NCBI GenBank assembly: GCA_038526915.1
Contig: JBCBGF010000007.1
Span: 103,413 to 167,412 of the forward strand
Direction of reading: 5' to 3'
DNA length: 64,000 nucleotides
Source: JBCBGF01 sp038526915
Lineage (GTDB): Bacteria; Pseudomonadota; Alphaproteobacteria; Rhodobacterales; Rhodobacteraceae
Shown: positions 1 through 8,305 of the stretch, piece by piece
Layout of the letters: each line of letters begins with the position of its first letter
Position numbering within the stretch: the first letter of the stretch is position 1
Program-made: the position numbers and the translations under genes
Notes under the pieces: model-generated
Databases searched by the model: none
The model's input: only the letters and a program-made list of their open reading frames with translations
What the model was told of the DNA's origin: nothing

Positions 1-577
1 GACCAAACTGCAACATATCCCAGGCTTCATCCGGATGCGGCCACTTCGCCAACTCATCCACCCAGGCCGCGTCAAACTGCGGCCCCCGCAAGGCCTCGGG
101 GTCATTCGCCGAAAACACCTGCGCCACTGCCCCGTTGGGCCAAACGAGCCGACGCCGCGTCGACTGCCATTCCGGCATCCGGTCGGGTGGAGAACAGGCG
201 CGAATGCCACTCGGCCCCTCAACCATCACATCCCGCGCCTGATCATAGGTCTCACCAATCAACGCCACCCGCGAGGCCGATCCTGAGCTCAAGGGCATCG
301 CTCCCTCGACCTGCCCGCGCACCCATTCCGCACCGGCCCGCGTCTTGCCAGCCCCCCGGCCCCCCAACACAATCCAGGTCCGCCAATCGCCCTCAGGCGG
401 CACCTGATGCGGCATCGCCCAGAACGGAAACAGATACGGCAACGCCAGCAGCGTGTCCCGGTCAAGGCTCGCCAGAAACCTCTCCTGGGTCGTCCTCGGT
501 TCGGAGGCAATCCAGGAGGCGCCGCACTTCAGTTGCGGCAACTTCGAGGTCGACCGCGTAGTCGTGGACAATACCAT
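1..577 (-). CDS. GTA terminase large subunit (ORFg2-like), partial
   Basis: Motor ATPase/nuclease that packages DNA into gene-transfer-agent heads. Only the N-terminal 192 residues are here; the gene runs off the left edge. A Walker A (GGRGAGKT, residues 72-79, followed by RAGAEW) and a Walker B-like AAWVDELAKW (170-179) are visible, together with the FPFWAMPHQVPPEGDWRTW stretch typical of RcGTA-type TerL. The frame has no stop upstream of 577. I chose the ATG at 577, but a TTG at 541 is an alternative, and neither has a strong ribosome site. It overlaps the preceding small gene, as expected for packaging genes. It could instead belong to a related prophage, but nothing else in the window looks like phage. 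Confidence 0.85.
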   Translation of the reverse strand, partial: MVLSTTTRSTSKLPQLKCGASWIASEPRTTQERFLASLDRDTLLALPYLFPFWAMPHQVPPEGDWRTWIVLGGRGAGKTRAGAEWVRGQVEGAMPLSSGSASRVALIGETYDQARDVMVEGPSGIRACSPPDRMPEWQSTRRRLVWPNGAVAQVFSANDPEALRGPQFDAAWVDELAKWPHPDEAWDMLQFG

Positions 578-803
578 GCCGTCGTCGGGACTCATCCTCG
601 GCCTTCCCCAATAAATCCAGCAGCGTTTGCAAGGCTGCCTGATAGCTCTTCGCGACTTTGTGGATATCCCCAGGATCCACCTTCTCTCCACGCTTGGCCG
701 CGTCGACATAGGCTTCGAACGTTTCAAGCGCATGACCAAAAAGCCGCTGCGCCGCAGCAAGCCGCTTTTGTATCTGCTCTTCGATTTCTTCAGTGTCAGC
801 CAT
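462..803 (-). CDS. GTA ORFg1-like small terminase candidate
   Basis: A 113-residue, highly charged, helical protein with no membrane segment; residues 1-60 and 75-110 look like coiled-coil helices rich in Glu, Lys and Ala. It lies directly upstream of, and overlaps, the large terminase gene, which is the position of ORFg1 (TerS) in Rhodobacterales GTAs. Members of that family are short and poorly conserved in sequence, so the assignment rests on position, size and helical character. An upstream in-frame start at 881 would add 26 residues of low-complexity sequence; the start at 803, followed by MADTEEIEEQ, gives a more credible protein. Confidence 0.6.
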   Translation of the reverse strand: MADTEEIEEQIQKRLAAAQRLFGHALETFEAYVDAAKRGEKVDPGDIHKVAKSYQAALQTLLDLLGKAEDESRRRHGIVHDYAVDLEVAATEVRRLLDCLRTEDDPGEVSGEP

Positions 804-899
804 CGGGTCCTGCCTCTCAAACGTCTCCGACGCAGAAACAGAAAACGGCCACAGGCATCTTTGCCTGGGCCGCTTACCCACTTCTTCTAGCTTGTCTAA

Positions 900-928
900 T
901 TGCTACTCTAGAGAGTTCGATATGTCAA
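900..928 (-). promoter_or_regulatory. Candidate sigma-70 promoter of the GTA cluster
   Basis: Reading leftward, a perfect -35 TTGACA (923-928) is followed after 17 bases by TAGCAA (900-905). The stretch is AT-richer than its surroundings and lies about 100 bases upstream of the first GTA gene. An 8-base palindrome CTCTAGAG sits in the spacer. Promoter use and any regulator binding are inferred. Confidence 0.5.
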
Positions 929-969
929 GTATTAAATCTAAGGTTGTACTCCACACCACCGTGCGCTCC

Positions 970-2121
970 TTAGTTATCCCGCTGCCTCTCAATCTCCCGC
1001 CAGCGCGCAACATTCTCGTTATGCTCTTCTAAAGTCTCAGCAAATGCGTGTCCGCCCGTGCCATCAGCCACAAAGAAAATCAGGTTCGTATCCGCCGGAT
1101 CCAGCGCCGCCTCGATACTCGCCAGCCCCGGATTGGCGATCGCCGTCACCGGCAATCCATCGATCACATAGGTGTTCCAAGGGTTCTCATCGCGCAACTC
1201 GCTCTGCCTGATTCCTCGGCCCAGAACACCGCGCCCCTCGGTCACACCATAGATCACCGTCGGGTCCGTTTGCAGCCGCATACCCCGATTCAGCCGGTTC
1301 ACAAACACACTCGCCACCGTCCGCCGCTCCTCGGGAACAGCCGTCTCCTTCTCGATGATCGACGCCAGGATCAACGCCTCCTCCGGGCTCTCCAGTGGCA
1401 ACCCATCCACCCGGTTCGCCCAGGCCTCCGCCAACCGCAACTCCTGCGCCTCCGCCATCCGGTCGAGCAGCTCGGCCTTAGGTGTCCCGTCACGCACTTC
1501 ATAGCTGTCGGGCGCGAGGGATCCTTCTGGCGGAACCTCCTCCACAGACCCCTCAAGAAAATCAGCCGACTTCAACGCCTCAACCACCTGCCAGCTGGTC
1601 ACGCCCTCAGCCACAGCCACACGGTACCGCGTGTCCGCCTCCTCACGCACCTCCCGATACCCGGGTGCCACAGGCTCCGTCACCGGATCGAACTCCACCT
1701 CTGTCACAAAACGCCCCGTCGCCGGATCAAGCTCCCGCACCTCGACCCGCTGCCCATTCACGCCCACACGGAACACCACCTCGGTGCCGCAAGTGCTCGC
1801 CCCGCCGCGTGTCAAAAGATCCACGATCTCCTCCATCGATGCCGCCGCAGGCACCAGAAAACTCCCGGCCTTCAACTGGCTGGTCTTGTCGGTGTAATCC
1901 GCCCCCAGCCGCAGGATGGAACTATTGGTCACCGCCCCCTGCTCGGCCAACTCCTCGGAAACCCTACGGAAATTCGATCCAGGCTCAACCCGCACACAGA
2001 TCGGCGCCTCCAACGGCCCGGCTGTCCGGTACTGGTTCTGACCCCAGGCCAGCACCCCGCCCAAGGCCACCAGAAGCAAGATAATCAGTGTCAGCGCATT
2101 CGAGGCGATGTTCTTCCACAT
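970..2121 (-). CDS. mltG: Endolytic murein transglycosylase MltG
   Basis: Membrane-anchored lytic transglycosylase that cuts nascent peptidoglycan strands inside the chain and limits their length. It has 383 residues. One N-terminal membrane segment (about 9-27) is followed by a periplasmic LysM-like region and the YceG catalytic domain; the catalytic Glu is expected at E257 in ASIIEKET, with the family stretch LQTDPTVIYG shortly after. The start codon overlaps the fabF stop (TGATG), so the two genes are translationally coupled. The product is slightly longer than the E. coli enzyme because of an insertion at about 115-165, common in Rhodobacterales. No terminator separates it from the GTA promoter downstream. 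Confidence 0.95.
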   Translation of the reverse strand: MWKNIASNALTLIILLLVALGGVLAWGQNQYRTAGPLEAPICVRVEPGSNFRRVSEELAEQGAVTNSSILRLGADYTDKTSQLKAGSFLVPAAASMEEIVDLLTRGGASTCGTEVVFRVGVNGQRVEVRELDPATGRFVTEVEFDPVTEPVAPGYREVREEADTRYRVAVAEGVTSWQVVEALKSADFLEGSVEEVPPEGSLAPDSYEVRDGTPKAELLDRMAEAQELRLAEAWANRVDGLPLESPEEALILASIIEKETAVPEERRTVASVFVNRLNRGMRLQTDPTVIYGVTEGRGVLGRGIRQSELRDENPWNTYVIDGLPVTAIANPGLASIEAALDPADTNLIFFVADGTGGHAFAETLEEHNENVARWREIERQRDN

Positions 2122-3383
2122 CAGGCCGCAACCTTCCCAAGCACAAGCGACGCGTTCGTCCCGCCGAACCCAAACGAATTCGACAGCGCCACGTTAATCT
2201 CCCGCTCCCGCTTCGCATTCGGCGCAAGATCCAGCTTCGGCTCAACCGCAGGGTCGTCCAAATTGATCGTGGGTGGCGCCACCTGGTCGCGGATCGCAAG
2301 GATCGAAAAGATCGCTTCAACCGCGCCTGCAGCCCCAAGCAAATGCCCGACCGAAGACTTCGTCGACGACATCGTCGCCTTCGCCGCCGCATCGCCCATC
2401 ATTCGCTCAACGGCCCCCAATTCAATGGTATCCGCCATCGTCGAGGTTCCATGCGCATTAATATAGTCAATCGCCGCCGGCTCCAGCCCAGCCGACTTCA
2501 GCGCCGCCCGCATCGACCGCTCGCCCCCCTCGCCATCCTCCGACGGCGCGGTGATGTGATAGGCATCGCCAGACAACCCATAGCCTAGGACCTCGGCATA
2601 AATCTTCGCGCCCCGCGCCAACGCGTGCTCGTACTCCTCCAACACAACCACACCAGCACCCTCGCCCATCACGAACCCATCCCGGTCCGCATCATAGGGC
2701 CGCGATGCCCGCTCCGGCTCATTCCCGCGCTTGGTCGACAATGCCTTGCACGCATTGAACCCCGCAATCCCGATCTCGGAAATCGGGCTCTCCGCGCCCC
2801 CGGCCAGCATCACATCCGCATCGCCCAGCATAATCAAACGCGCCGCATCCCCAATCGCATGCGCGCCAGTAGAACAGGCCGTCACAACCGCGTGGTTCGG
2901 CCCCTTGAAGCCGTACCGGATCGACACCTGGCCGCTCACCAGATTAATCAGCGCCCCTGGAATAAAGAACGGCGACACCCGACGCGGTCCCCGCTCTTTC
3001 AGCAGAACCGCCGTCTCCGCGATAGAGGTCAGCCCCCCGATCCCCGACCCAATCATCACACCGGTCCGCAGCCGATCTTCTTCGTCCTCAGGCGTCCAGC
3101 CGGCATCCCGCACCGCCTGATCCGCAGCAGCGATCCCATAAAGGATAAAATCATCCACCTTGCGCTGTTCTTTGGGCTCCATCCAATCATCGGGATTGAA
3201 TGACCCATCCGAGCCATCGCCGCGCGGTATCTCGCAGGCGTAAGTCGTCGCCAGGTGCCCCGCATCAAAACGCGAGATCGTCCCTGCGCCCGAAGTCCCG
3301 GCCAATAGCCGCGACCAGGTTGCCTCAATACCGCACGCCAGGGGTGAGACAATACCCAACCCCGTCACAACCACTCGACGCAT
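2121..3383 (-). CDS. fabF: Beta-ketoacyl-ACP synthase II
   Basis: Condensing enzyme of type II fatty-acid elongation; it joins acyl groups to malonyl-ACP in the cytoplasm. The 420 residues are normal for FabF. The catalytic triad is readable: C170 in VVTACSTGAHA, H311 in NAHGTSTMAD and H347 in SSVGHLLGAAG; the C-terminal FGFGGTNAS loop is also present. It precedes and overlaps mltG. In many alphaproteobacteria acpP lies directly upstream of fabF, but here two unrelated enzyme genes (3457-5190) lie between them. The 73-base gap upstream shows no clear promoter. Confidence 0.96.
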   Translation of the reverse strand: MRRVVVTGLGIVSPLACGIEATWSRLLAGTSGAGTISRFDAGHLATTYACEIPRGDGSDGSFNPDDWMEPKEQRKVDDFILYGIAAADQAVRDAGWTPEDEEDRLRTGVMIGSGIGGLTSIAETAVLLKERGPRRVSPFFIPGALINLVSGQVSIRYGFKGPNHAVVTACSTGAHAIGDAARLIMLGDADVMLAGGAESPISEIGIAGFNACKALSTKRGNEPERASRPYDADRDGFVMGEGAGVVVLEEYEHALARGAKIYAEVLGYGLSGDAYHITAPSEDGEGGERSMRAALKSAGLEPAAIDYINAHGTSTMADTIELGAVERMMGDAAAKATMSSTKSSVGHLLGAAGAVEAIFSILAIRDQVAPPTINLDDPAVEPKLDLAPNAKREREINVALSNSFGFGGTNASLVLGKVAA

Positions 3384-3456
3384 GCCGCCACCTCACATCA
3401 TTCTCGAAATTAGCGTTCTGATACACGGCTTTGGCGAAGGGGGGCAAGGCTCGGGT

Positions 3457-4398
3457 CTAGCGTCCGGCGACCCGCTGCCGGGCGATCATCCCGGCCATCG
3501 CAGCCGCCAATTGCGCAGCCGTCATGCCACCGATGCCGTCCACATCCCGCGCGGGCATGAACTCCACCAAATCTACCGCAACGATCTCGGCGCGCGCGGC
3601 GACACCCTCGATCAAATCGAGCGCCTGCGTATAGCTCAGGCCACCCGCCGTTCGGCCAATCACCGCCGGCATCTCAGGCGGATCCAGCGCATCGCAATCA
3701 AACGCGATCACGAACTTCGCACCCTTTGGCACCGCCTCAATCGCCCGCTGCACCCCGTCCCGCGCCACCTCGCGCCCGGTCACAAACGCTACGCCCCACG
3801 CAAGCGCATCGCGAAAATCACTTTCCCGCGCTGATCCCATACCCCGCGCGCCAACCTGCACGATCCGCTCCACATGCCCCATCTCGCTGGCCCGTCGCAT
3901 GGTGGACGACAGCCCCCACCGCTCACCATCCACCTCGTTGCGCCAGTCGATATGCGCGTCGACCTGCAAAATCGTGAGCGGCCCATCATCCGCCAAAGCC
4001 TCGATCATCGGGATCGGGATCGAGTCATCCCCACCCAGCACAATCGGCACCGCCCCCGCCGCGCGCACGCCAGCAACCGCCTCACGGATCAGCGCCCGAT
4101 TGCCCTCCGCATCGTTTGGATCAACCACCAGATCCCCCAGATCGACACCCCGCACACCCTCTGGCAGCACAGGCCCGTCCAGATCAAAGTTCATCCGGTC
4201 CGCACCATCGCAAAACGTCCGCGCCCCCTCCCGGATCGCTGCCGGCCCGCCAGCACAATACGACCCGACCGAGGCATAAGGCGTGGCCGTATCCGCCCCG
4301 ATCACAACGATATCCGCCCCTTTCGGGGACGCGACCACGGGCCAGCCAAGAAACCCTTCCGCGTCACCACCGCCGAGCATCTGCGCCAGATCGGCCAT
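3457..4398 (-). CDS. Ureohydrolase (agmatinase/arginase family), altered metal site
   Basis: Member of the Mn-dependent arginase/agmatinase fold, 313 residues, cytoplasmic. Family enzymes hydrolyse guanidino groups to urea plus an amine. Motif 2 (QVDAHIDW, D147, H149, D151) and motif 3 (FDCDALDPPEMPAV, D234, D236) are intact. Motif 1, normally GGDHS, reads GGDDS (122-126), so a metal-ligand His is replaced by Asp at 125. The substrate is therefore uncertain, and I would not call it agmatinase on this evidence. It lies 48 bases downstream of a HisA-like gene on the same strand and probably shares its transcript. The polyamine genes at 17-25 kb are too far away to be an operon partner. Confidence 0.8.
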   Translation of the reverse strand: MADLAQMLGGGDAEGFLGWPVVASPKGADIVVIGADTATPYASVGSYCAGGPAAIREGARTFCDGADRMNFDLDGPVLPEGVRGVDLGDLVVDPNDAEGNRALIREAVAGVRAAGAVPIVLGGDDSIPIPMIEALADDGPLTILQVDAHIDWRNEVDGERWGLSSTMRRASEMGHVERIVQVGARGMGSARESDFRDALAWGVAFVTGREVARDGVQRAIEAVPKGAKFVIAFDCDALDPPEMPAVIGRTAGGLSYTQALDLIEGVAARAEIVAVDLVEFMPARDVDGIGGMTAAQLAAAMAGMIARQRVAGR

Positions 4399-4446
4399 CT
4401 CATAACCTCCGGGAAAGAATTGCAGTCGGCACTACGCGCACCCGCG

Positions 4447-5190
4447 CTACAGCAGCTGCGCCGTCGGCTCAGGCACCGCCGCCGCAATCTCCAGCGCGTG
4501 GCCCAACTCGACGGTCTCTTCAAACAACGCACGGCCGACGAGCGCGCCTTCGATATTCGGCACATACTTCAAACGCGCAATATCATCCGCTGTATGCACC
4601 AGGCCTGAAGCAATCACCGGCGCCGTCGCATGCTCCGCCAAACCCGATATCACGCCGAGCGACGCCTCGGTCGCGTCCACATCATTGTCGATATCGGTGA
4701 TTTTCACGGCCGCCAGCGGCGTCTCGGCATAACTGTCGATCAGCGTGATCGGATCAATCGCACAGGCCTCGGTCCAGCCATCGACCATCACTTGGCCCCG
4801 CCAAACATCCACCGACAAAACGATCTGGTCCGGGTAGTACTTGGCCATCTCGCGCACCCACCCCGGAAACCGGGTGGCGACCGTCCCCATCACAATCCGC
4901 GCCGCGCCCAGATCGATATAGCTCTGGATCCGCTCCTGCGTTCGGAATCCACCGGACAGCTGGACCGACACGCCGGGCGTGCGCATGATTTGGGAGATCA
5001 CATCACGATTGCGATCATCGCCGTACATTCCGTCAAAATCGGTCACATGCATCCATGTGGCACCCGCATCGACGAACGCACCGGCCTTCTCAACAGGGTC
5101 CGCATGCCAAACCCGCGGTTCATCCATACGCCCGCGCCGAAGGCTCACACACTGGCCGTTCTTCAATTCGATTGTCGGATATAGGATCAA
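4447..5190 (-). CDS. HisA/HisF-type TIM-barrel protein, not canonical HisA
   Basis: A 247-residue phosphate-binding TIM barrel resembling phosphoribosylformimino-AICAR-ribotide isomerase (HisA): it opens MILYPTIELKNGQCVSL and has LSGGFRTQERIQ, LGAARIVMGT and LSVDVWRGQVMVDGW in the right order. The first catalytic Asp of HisA (in the family motif PAIDL) is Glu here (E8), and the phosphate-binding TDI-x-x-DG stretch reads TDIDNDVDAT, without the Gly. No other histidine-pathway gene lies nearby. It may be a paralogue with another substrate, perhaps linked to the ureohydrolase-like gene that follows. Fold assignment is firm; function is unknown. Confidence 0.75.
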   Translation of the reverse strand: MILYPTIELKNGQCVSLRRGRMDEPRVWHADPVEKAGAFVDAGATWMHVTDFDGMYGDDRNRDVISQIMRTPGVSVQLSGGFRTQERIQSYIDLGAARIVMGTVATRFPGWVREMAKYYPDQIVLSVDVWRGQVMVDGWTEACAIDPITLIDSYAETPLAAVKITDIDNDVDATEASLGVISGLAEHATAPVIASGLVHTADDIARLKYVPNIEGALVGRALFEETVELGHALEIAAAVPEPTAQLL

Positions 5191-5312
5191 CTCGATGCTC
5201 CTTCGCGTAGGGAACGCTGGACGCGGGCAATCACGTCTTACACTACCCTAATGGCGGCGCCGAAAACACCCTGCCCATCTCCGACCGATCGATAAACGGC
5301 CACGACAAACGA

Positions 5313-5345
5313 AAGGCGCGGCGCCCCCGGGGAACGCCGCGCCTT
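5313..5345 (-). terminator. acpP: Rho-independent terminator of acpP
   Basis: A perfect 11-bp stem (5313-5323 with 5335-5345) and an 11-base loop lie 24 bases past the acpP stop. On the minus strand the stem is followed by a T-rich CGTTTGT tail. Confidence 0.75.
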
Positions 5346-5369
5346 GCAAAACTCAAGCGATATGGTCGC

Positions 5370-5603
5370 TTACGACGCCTCGCCGATGAACTTCACCGCA
5401 TCACCAAAAGTCTGAATCGTCTCAGCGGCATCGTCGGGAATCTCGATCCCGAACTCTTCTTCGAACGCCATGACCAGCTCGACCGTATCCAGACTGTCTG
5501 CGCCAAGGTCGTCGATGAACGACGCATTCTCGGAAACCTTGTCTTCCTCAACGCCGAGATGCTCGACGACAATCTTCTTCACGCGATCTGCGATGTCGCT
5601 CAT
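5370..5603 (-). CDS. acpP: Acyl carrier protein
   Basis: A 77-residue acidic four-helix protein that carries growing acyl chains on a 4'-phosphopantetheine arm. The attachment serine lies in the invariant GADSLDTVELVMAFEEEF motif (S37). The length is exactly typical. It is flanked by fabG upstream and a clear terminator downstream, so it is probably made as a short, abundant transcript from its own promoter (5732-5759). The ribosome site GTGAGGAATTG immediately precedes the ATG. Confidence 0.98.
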   Translation of the reverse strand: MSDIADRVKKIVVEHLGVEEDKVSENASFIDDLGADSLDTVELVMAFEEEFGIEIPDDAAETIQTFGDAVKFIGEAS

Positions 5604-5731
5604 ATCAATTCCTCACAGTTCCTCGGGGTCTTTGCCCGTCTCGTTTTAGGCCGCTTCCAGCCCATGATATTCCGCCGTCAAGTGCCGGAAGGATGGCCCT
5701 GATACACCACGCCGGGCCAGAATCTGCGCCG

Positions 5732-5759
5732 CCTATAGCACATGCGCTTTGGAAGGCAA
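5732..5759 (-). promoter_or_regulatory. acpP: Candidate acpP promoter
   Basis: On the minus strand TTGCCT (5754-5759), a 16-base spacer and TATAGG (5732-5737) lie about 130 bases before the acpP start. The last base of the -10 hexamer is G, not T. Confidence 0.45.
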
Positions 5760-5777
5760 ACGCTTTCGCCAAAGCGC
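5744..5777. repeat. 9-bp inverted repeat around the acpP -35 box
   Basis: GCGCTTTGG (5744-5752) and CCAAAGCGC (5769-5777) are perfect inverted arms separated by 16 bases. The candidate acpP -35 box lies in the loop. It follows the fabG stop by 10 bases, so it may be a fabG terminator (no T-tract is seen) or an operator. Confidence 0.5.
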
Positions 5778-5786
5778 CGCACGCCC

Positions 5787-6524
5787 TTAGAACATGGCCA
5801 TTCCGCCATTCACATGCAAGGTTGCGCCCGTGACATAACCCGCCTCGGGGCTTGCAAGATACAGCACCGCCGCCCCGATTTCTTCGGCCCCGCCCATGCG
5901 ACCGGCCGGAACCTGCGTCAGGATCGCCGCCTTCTGATCTTCGGTCAGCTTCTCGGTCATCGCGGTCGTAATGAACCCGGGCGCGACACAGTTCACAGTG
6001 ATCCCGCGCGACGCGACCTCATAGGCGAGCGACTTCGACATCCCCACCATCCCTGCTTTCGAGGCCGCATAATTCGCCTGTCCCGGATTGCCCGTCACAC
6101 CAACCACGGACGATATGTTCACAATCCGCCCCCAGCGCGCCTTCATCATCCCGCGCATCACGCCTTTGCACAGCTTCATCGTCGCGGTGAGGTTCACGTT
6201 CAAAACACTCTGCCATTCCTCATCCGACATCCGCATGAACAGGTTGTCGCGCGTGATCCCCGCATTGTTTACCAGAATGTCCAATCCACCCATGGCCTCA
6301 ACTGCCTGCTTCGGCAGCGCATCCACCGCCTCCAGATCGCTCAGGTTGCACGGCAGAACATGCGCCCGCTCCCCCAGCTCAGCAGCCAGCGCCTCCAACG
6401 GCTCTGTCCGTGTTCCCGACAGCGCCACAGTCGCACCCGCACCGTGCAGCGCCTTGGCAATCGCCCCGCCGATCCCACCGGACGCGCCCGTGACGAGTGC
6501 CATCTTTCCGCTCAAATCAAACAT
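5787..6524 (-). CDS. fabG: 3-oxoacyl-ACP reductase
   Basis: NADPH-dependent short-chain dehydrogenase that reduces beta-ketoacyl-ACP in each elongation cycle. It has 245 residues, the usual length. The Rossmann motif VTGASGGIGGAIA (11-23) and the NNAG motif (86-89) are present, with catalytic S138, Y152 and K156 in ISSVVG and YAASK. It lies 17 bases downstream of fabD on the same strand, so fabD-fabG form an operon that leads towards acpP. Many SDR proteins resemble FabG, but the fabD and acpP context makes this assignment secure. Confidence 0.96.
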   Translation of the reverse strand: MFDLSGKMALVTGASGGIGGAIAKALHGAGATVALSGTRTEPLEALAAELGERAHVLPCNLSDLEAVDALPKQAVEAMGGLDILVNNAGITRDNLFMRMSDEEWQSVLNVNLTATMKLCKGVMRGMMKARWGRIVNISSVVGVTGNPGQANYAASKAGMVGMSKSLAYEVASRGITVNCVAPGFITTAMTEKLTEDQKAAILTQVPAGRMGGAEEIGAAVLYLASPEAGYVTGATLHVNGGMAMF

Positions 6525-6541
6525 GCCCCGCTCCCTTTCTG

Positions 6542-7471
6542 TCAGTCCGCCAGTGCCGCCGTCACATCGTCAGGCGTCCCAACGGCCCGCGTCGCCACGT
6601 CCCGCGCGATCCGCCGCACCATCCCGGTCAAAGCCTTGCCCGCACCGATCTCCCATATCTCGGTCACACCCTGCTCGGCCATCCAGGCCACGCTTTCGCG
6701 CCAGCGCACCGAATGCGTCACCTGTTCGACCAGAAGGCTTTGGATCCGGGCGGGATCGTCCACATCCTGCGCCAGCACATTGGCCACCAGCGGCACTTTC
6801 GGGGCGGAGATCTCGACCTGACCCAATGCAGCTTCCATCACCTCTGCCGCCGGTGCCATCAAGGGCGAATGAAACGGTGCCGACACGGGCAAGGGCAGCG
6901 CACGCTTGGCCCCGCGGTCCTTCGCCATGCCAACGGCCCGACCCACCGCCTCCGCATGCCCCGAGATGACGACCTGCGCCGGATCATTGTCATTCGCCGC
7001 CACGCAGACCTGCCCTTGCGCCGCGTCTGCGGCCAGAGATGTCACCGCCTCCAGATCAAGCCCCAAAATGGCGGCCATGGCCCCTTCACCCACCGGCACC
7101 GCCGCTTGCATGGCCCGCCCGCGCTTGCGTAGCAGCCGCGCTGTATCATCCAGCTTCAAAGCCCCCGCGGCACACAACGCCGAATATTCACCCAAGGAAT
7201 GCCCGGCCACAAAGCGGACCTCGCACAGATCGACGCCTTCCGCCTCCAACGCCCGGAATGCCGCCATCGACGTCGCCATCAGCGCGGGCTGCGCGTTCTC
7301 GGTCAGGGTAAGCTCTTCAATCTCCCCCTCCCAGATCAGCGCCGACAGCTTTTCCCCCAGCGCCTCATCAACCTCGTCAAAAACCGCACGCGCCGCCGGG
7401 TAGGCCTCGGCAAGCGCTTTGCCCATCCCGATAGTCTGCGCCCCCTGTCCTGGAAATACGAATGCCCGCAT
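6542..7471 (-). CDS. fabD: Malonyl-CoA:ACP transacylase
   Basis: Loads malonate from CoA onto acyl carrier protein, supplying the extender unit for fatty-acid synthesis. It has 309 residues. The N-terminal FPGQGAQTIGMGK motif, the nucleophile S92 in VAGHSLGEYSA and H201 in SAPFHSPLM mark an active acyltransferase. It is the first gene of the fabD-fabG pair; the 120-base region upstream separates it from an unrelated membrane protein gene and contains that gene's terminator. Confidence 0.96.
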   Translation of the reverse strand: MRAFVFPGQGAQTIGMGKALAEAYPAARAVFDEVDEALGEKLSALIWEGEIEELTLTENAQPALMATSMAAFRALEAEGVDLCEVRFVAGHSLGEYSALCAAGALKLDDTARLLRKRGRAMQAAVPVGEGAMAAILGLDLEAVTSLAADAAQGQVCVAANDNDPAQVVISGHAEAVGRAVGMAKDRGAKRALPLPVSAPFHSPLMAPAAEVMEAALGQVEISAPKVPLVANVLAQDVDDPARIQSLLVEQVTHSVRWRESVAWMAEQGVTEIWEIGAGKALTGMVRRIARDVATRAVGTPDDVTAALAD

Positions 7472-7538
7472 CGCTGCTCCCCGCCGTTTTGTCTATTTCC
7501 GCCCGTCTACCCCGCACCGTCAGCCCGAACAAGCCAAA

Positions 7539-7567
7539 GCGCCGCGGCGAACAGACCGACGCGGCGC
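7539..7567 (-). terminator. Terminator-like hairpin
   Basis: An 8-bp perfect stem (GCGCCGCG, 7539-7546, with 7560-7567) lies 28 bases beyond the stop of the upstream minus-strand gene. On that strand a CTTTGGCTTGTTC tail follows. Confidence 0.55.
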
Positions 7568-7594
7568 AGCAAGGTACTTCTGGGTGATTGAGGT

Positions 7595-8236
7595 TTAGGA
7601 GGCGCGCCGGCTTGAAAGAAATGACACGTTCCGCGCCATGCGATCTTCCAGCTTCTCGCTCACGGGCTTGATATCGCTCTTCAGGCGCTGCTGAAGCTCC
7701 ATCAACTCAGTCTCGCACCCCATCGCAAGCTGGATAGGCGCCGCGCCGCGCCGTGGGCGCACCATAAGATAGGCGGGGGCATCGTCTTCTTTGATACGCC
7801 GCAAGAACGCGCTCTCGATATCGCGCATGCCGATATGTAGTTGCAGACGCCGCCCCCCGCGGCTGTTACGATTGACCACACGCAGTTCGCGCCGCGTGAG
7901 ATCAACCTCAAGGTCCGTTTTCAGGCCGCGGGTCGCAAACCAGTAGATCCCAACGCCAGACGCCCCGAATACAAAAGACATGGCCCCCTTCATCGCCACA
8001 GCGTCACCGCCAAAGAGTGTCGCTGGCAAGAACCACTGACCGTAGGCACAGACGACTAGGATCAGCCCCAGAAACCGACCTGCCGACTCGAACGCCGTTT
8101 CATGGTCGAAACGATCGGTCTTTTGACGCACTACATAACCCCAGGCAGTCTCTTCCGTTTCCAGGATACGCTCCTGCAGCGGCAGCACCTCGTCCAGGGG
8201 GACAACCTCTTCGCTTGTCTCGGTCAGCGTCAGCAT
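7595..8236 (-). CDS. Two-segment membrane protein of unknown function
   Basis: A 213-residue protein I do not recognise. A polar N-terminus of about 55 residues is followed by two membrane segments (about 56-77 and 85-103), then a basic cytoplasmic-looking domain containing MRDIESAFLRRIKEDD and many Arg/Lys. The frame stays open much further upstream, across rpsF on the other strand, but the ATG at 8236 gives a sensible start and leaves the rpsF promoter region free. It is divergent from rpsF and ends in its own hairpin. The layout (short N-terminus, two helices, soluble tail) would suit a small membrane regulator or stress protein; no function can be assigned. Confidence 0.7.
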   Translation of the reverse strand: MLTLTETSEEVVPLDEVLPLQERILETEETAWGYVVRQKTDRFDHETAFESAGRFLGLILVVCAYGQWFLPATLFGGDAVAMKGAMSFVFGASGVGIYWFATRGLKTDLEVDLTRRELRVVNRNSRGGRRLQLHIGMRDIESAFLRRIKEDDAPAYLMVRPRRGAAPIQLAMGCETELMELQQRLKSDIKPVSEKLEDRMARNVSFLSSRRAS

Positions 8237-8305
8237 CGACCAGCCTTTCGTTAACCACGTTGAACCGCAGTTTTGGAAGGCGAATCTGGTCAGAATTGGA
8301 CCGGG

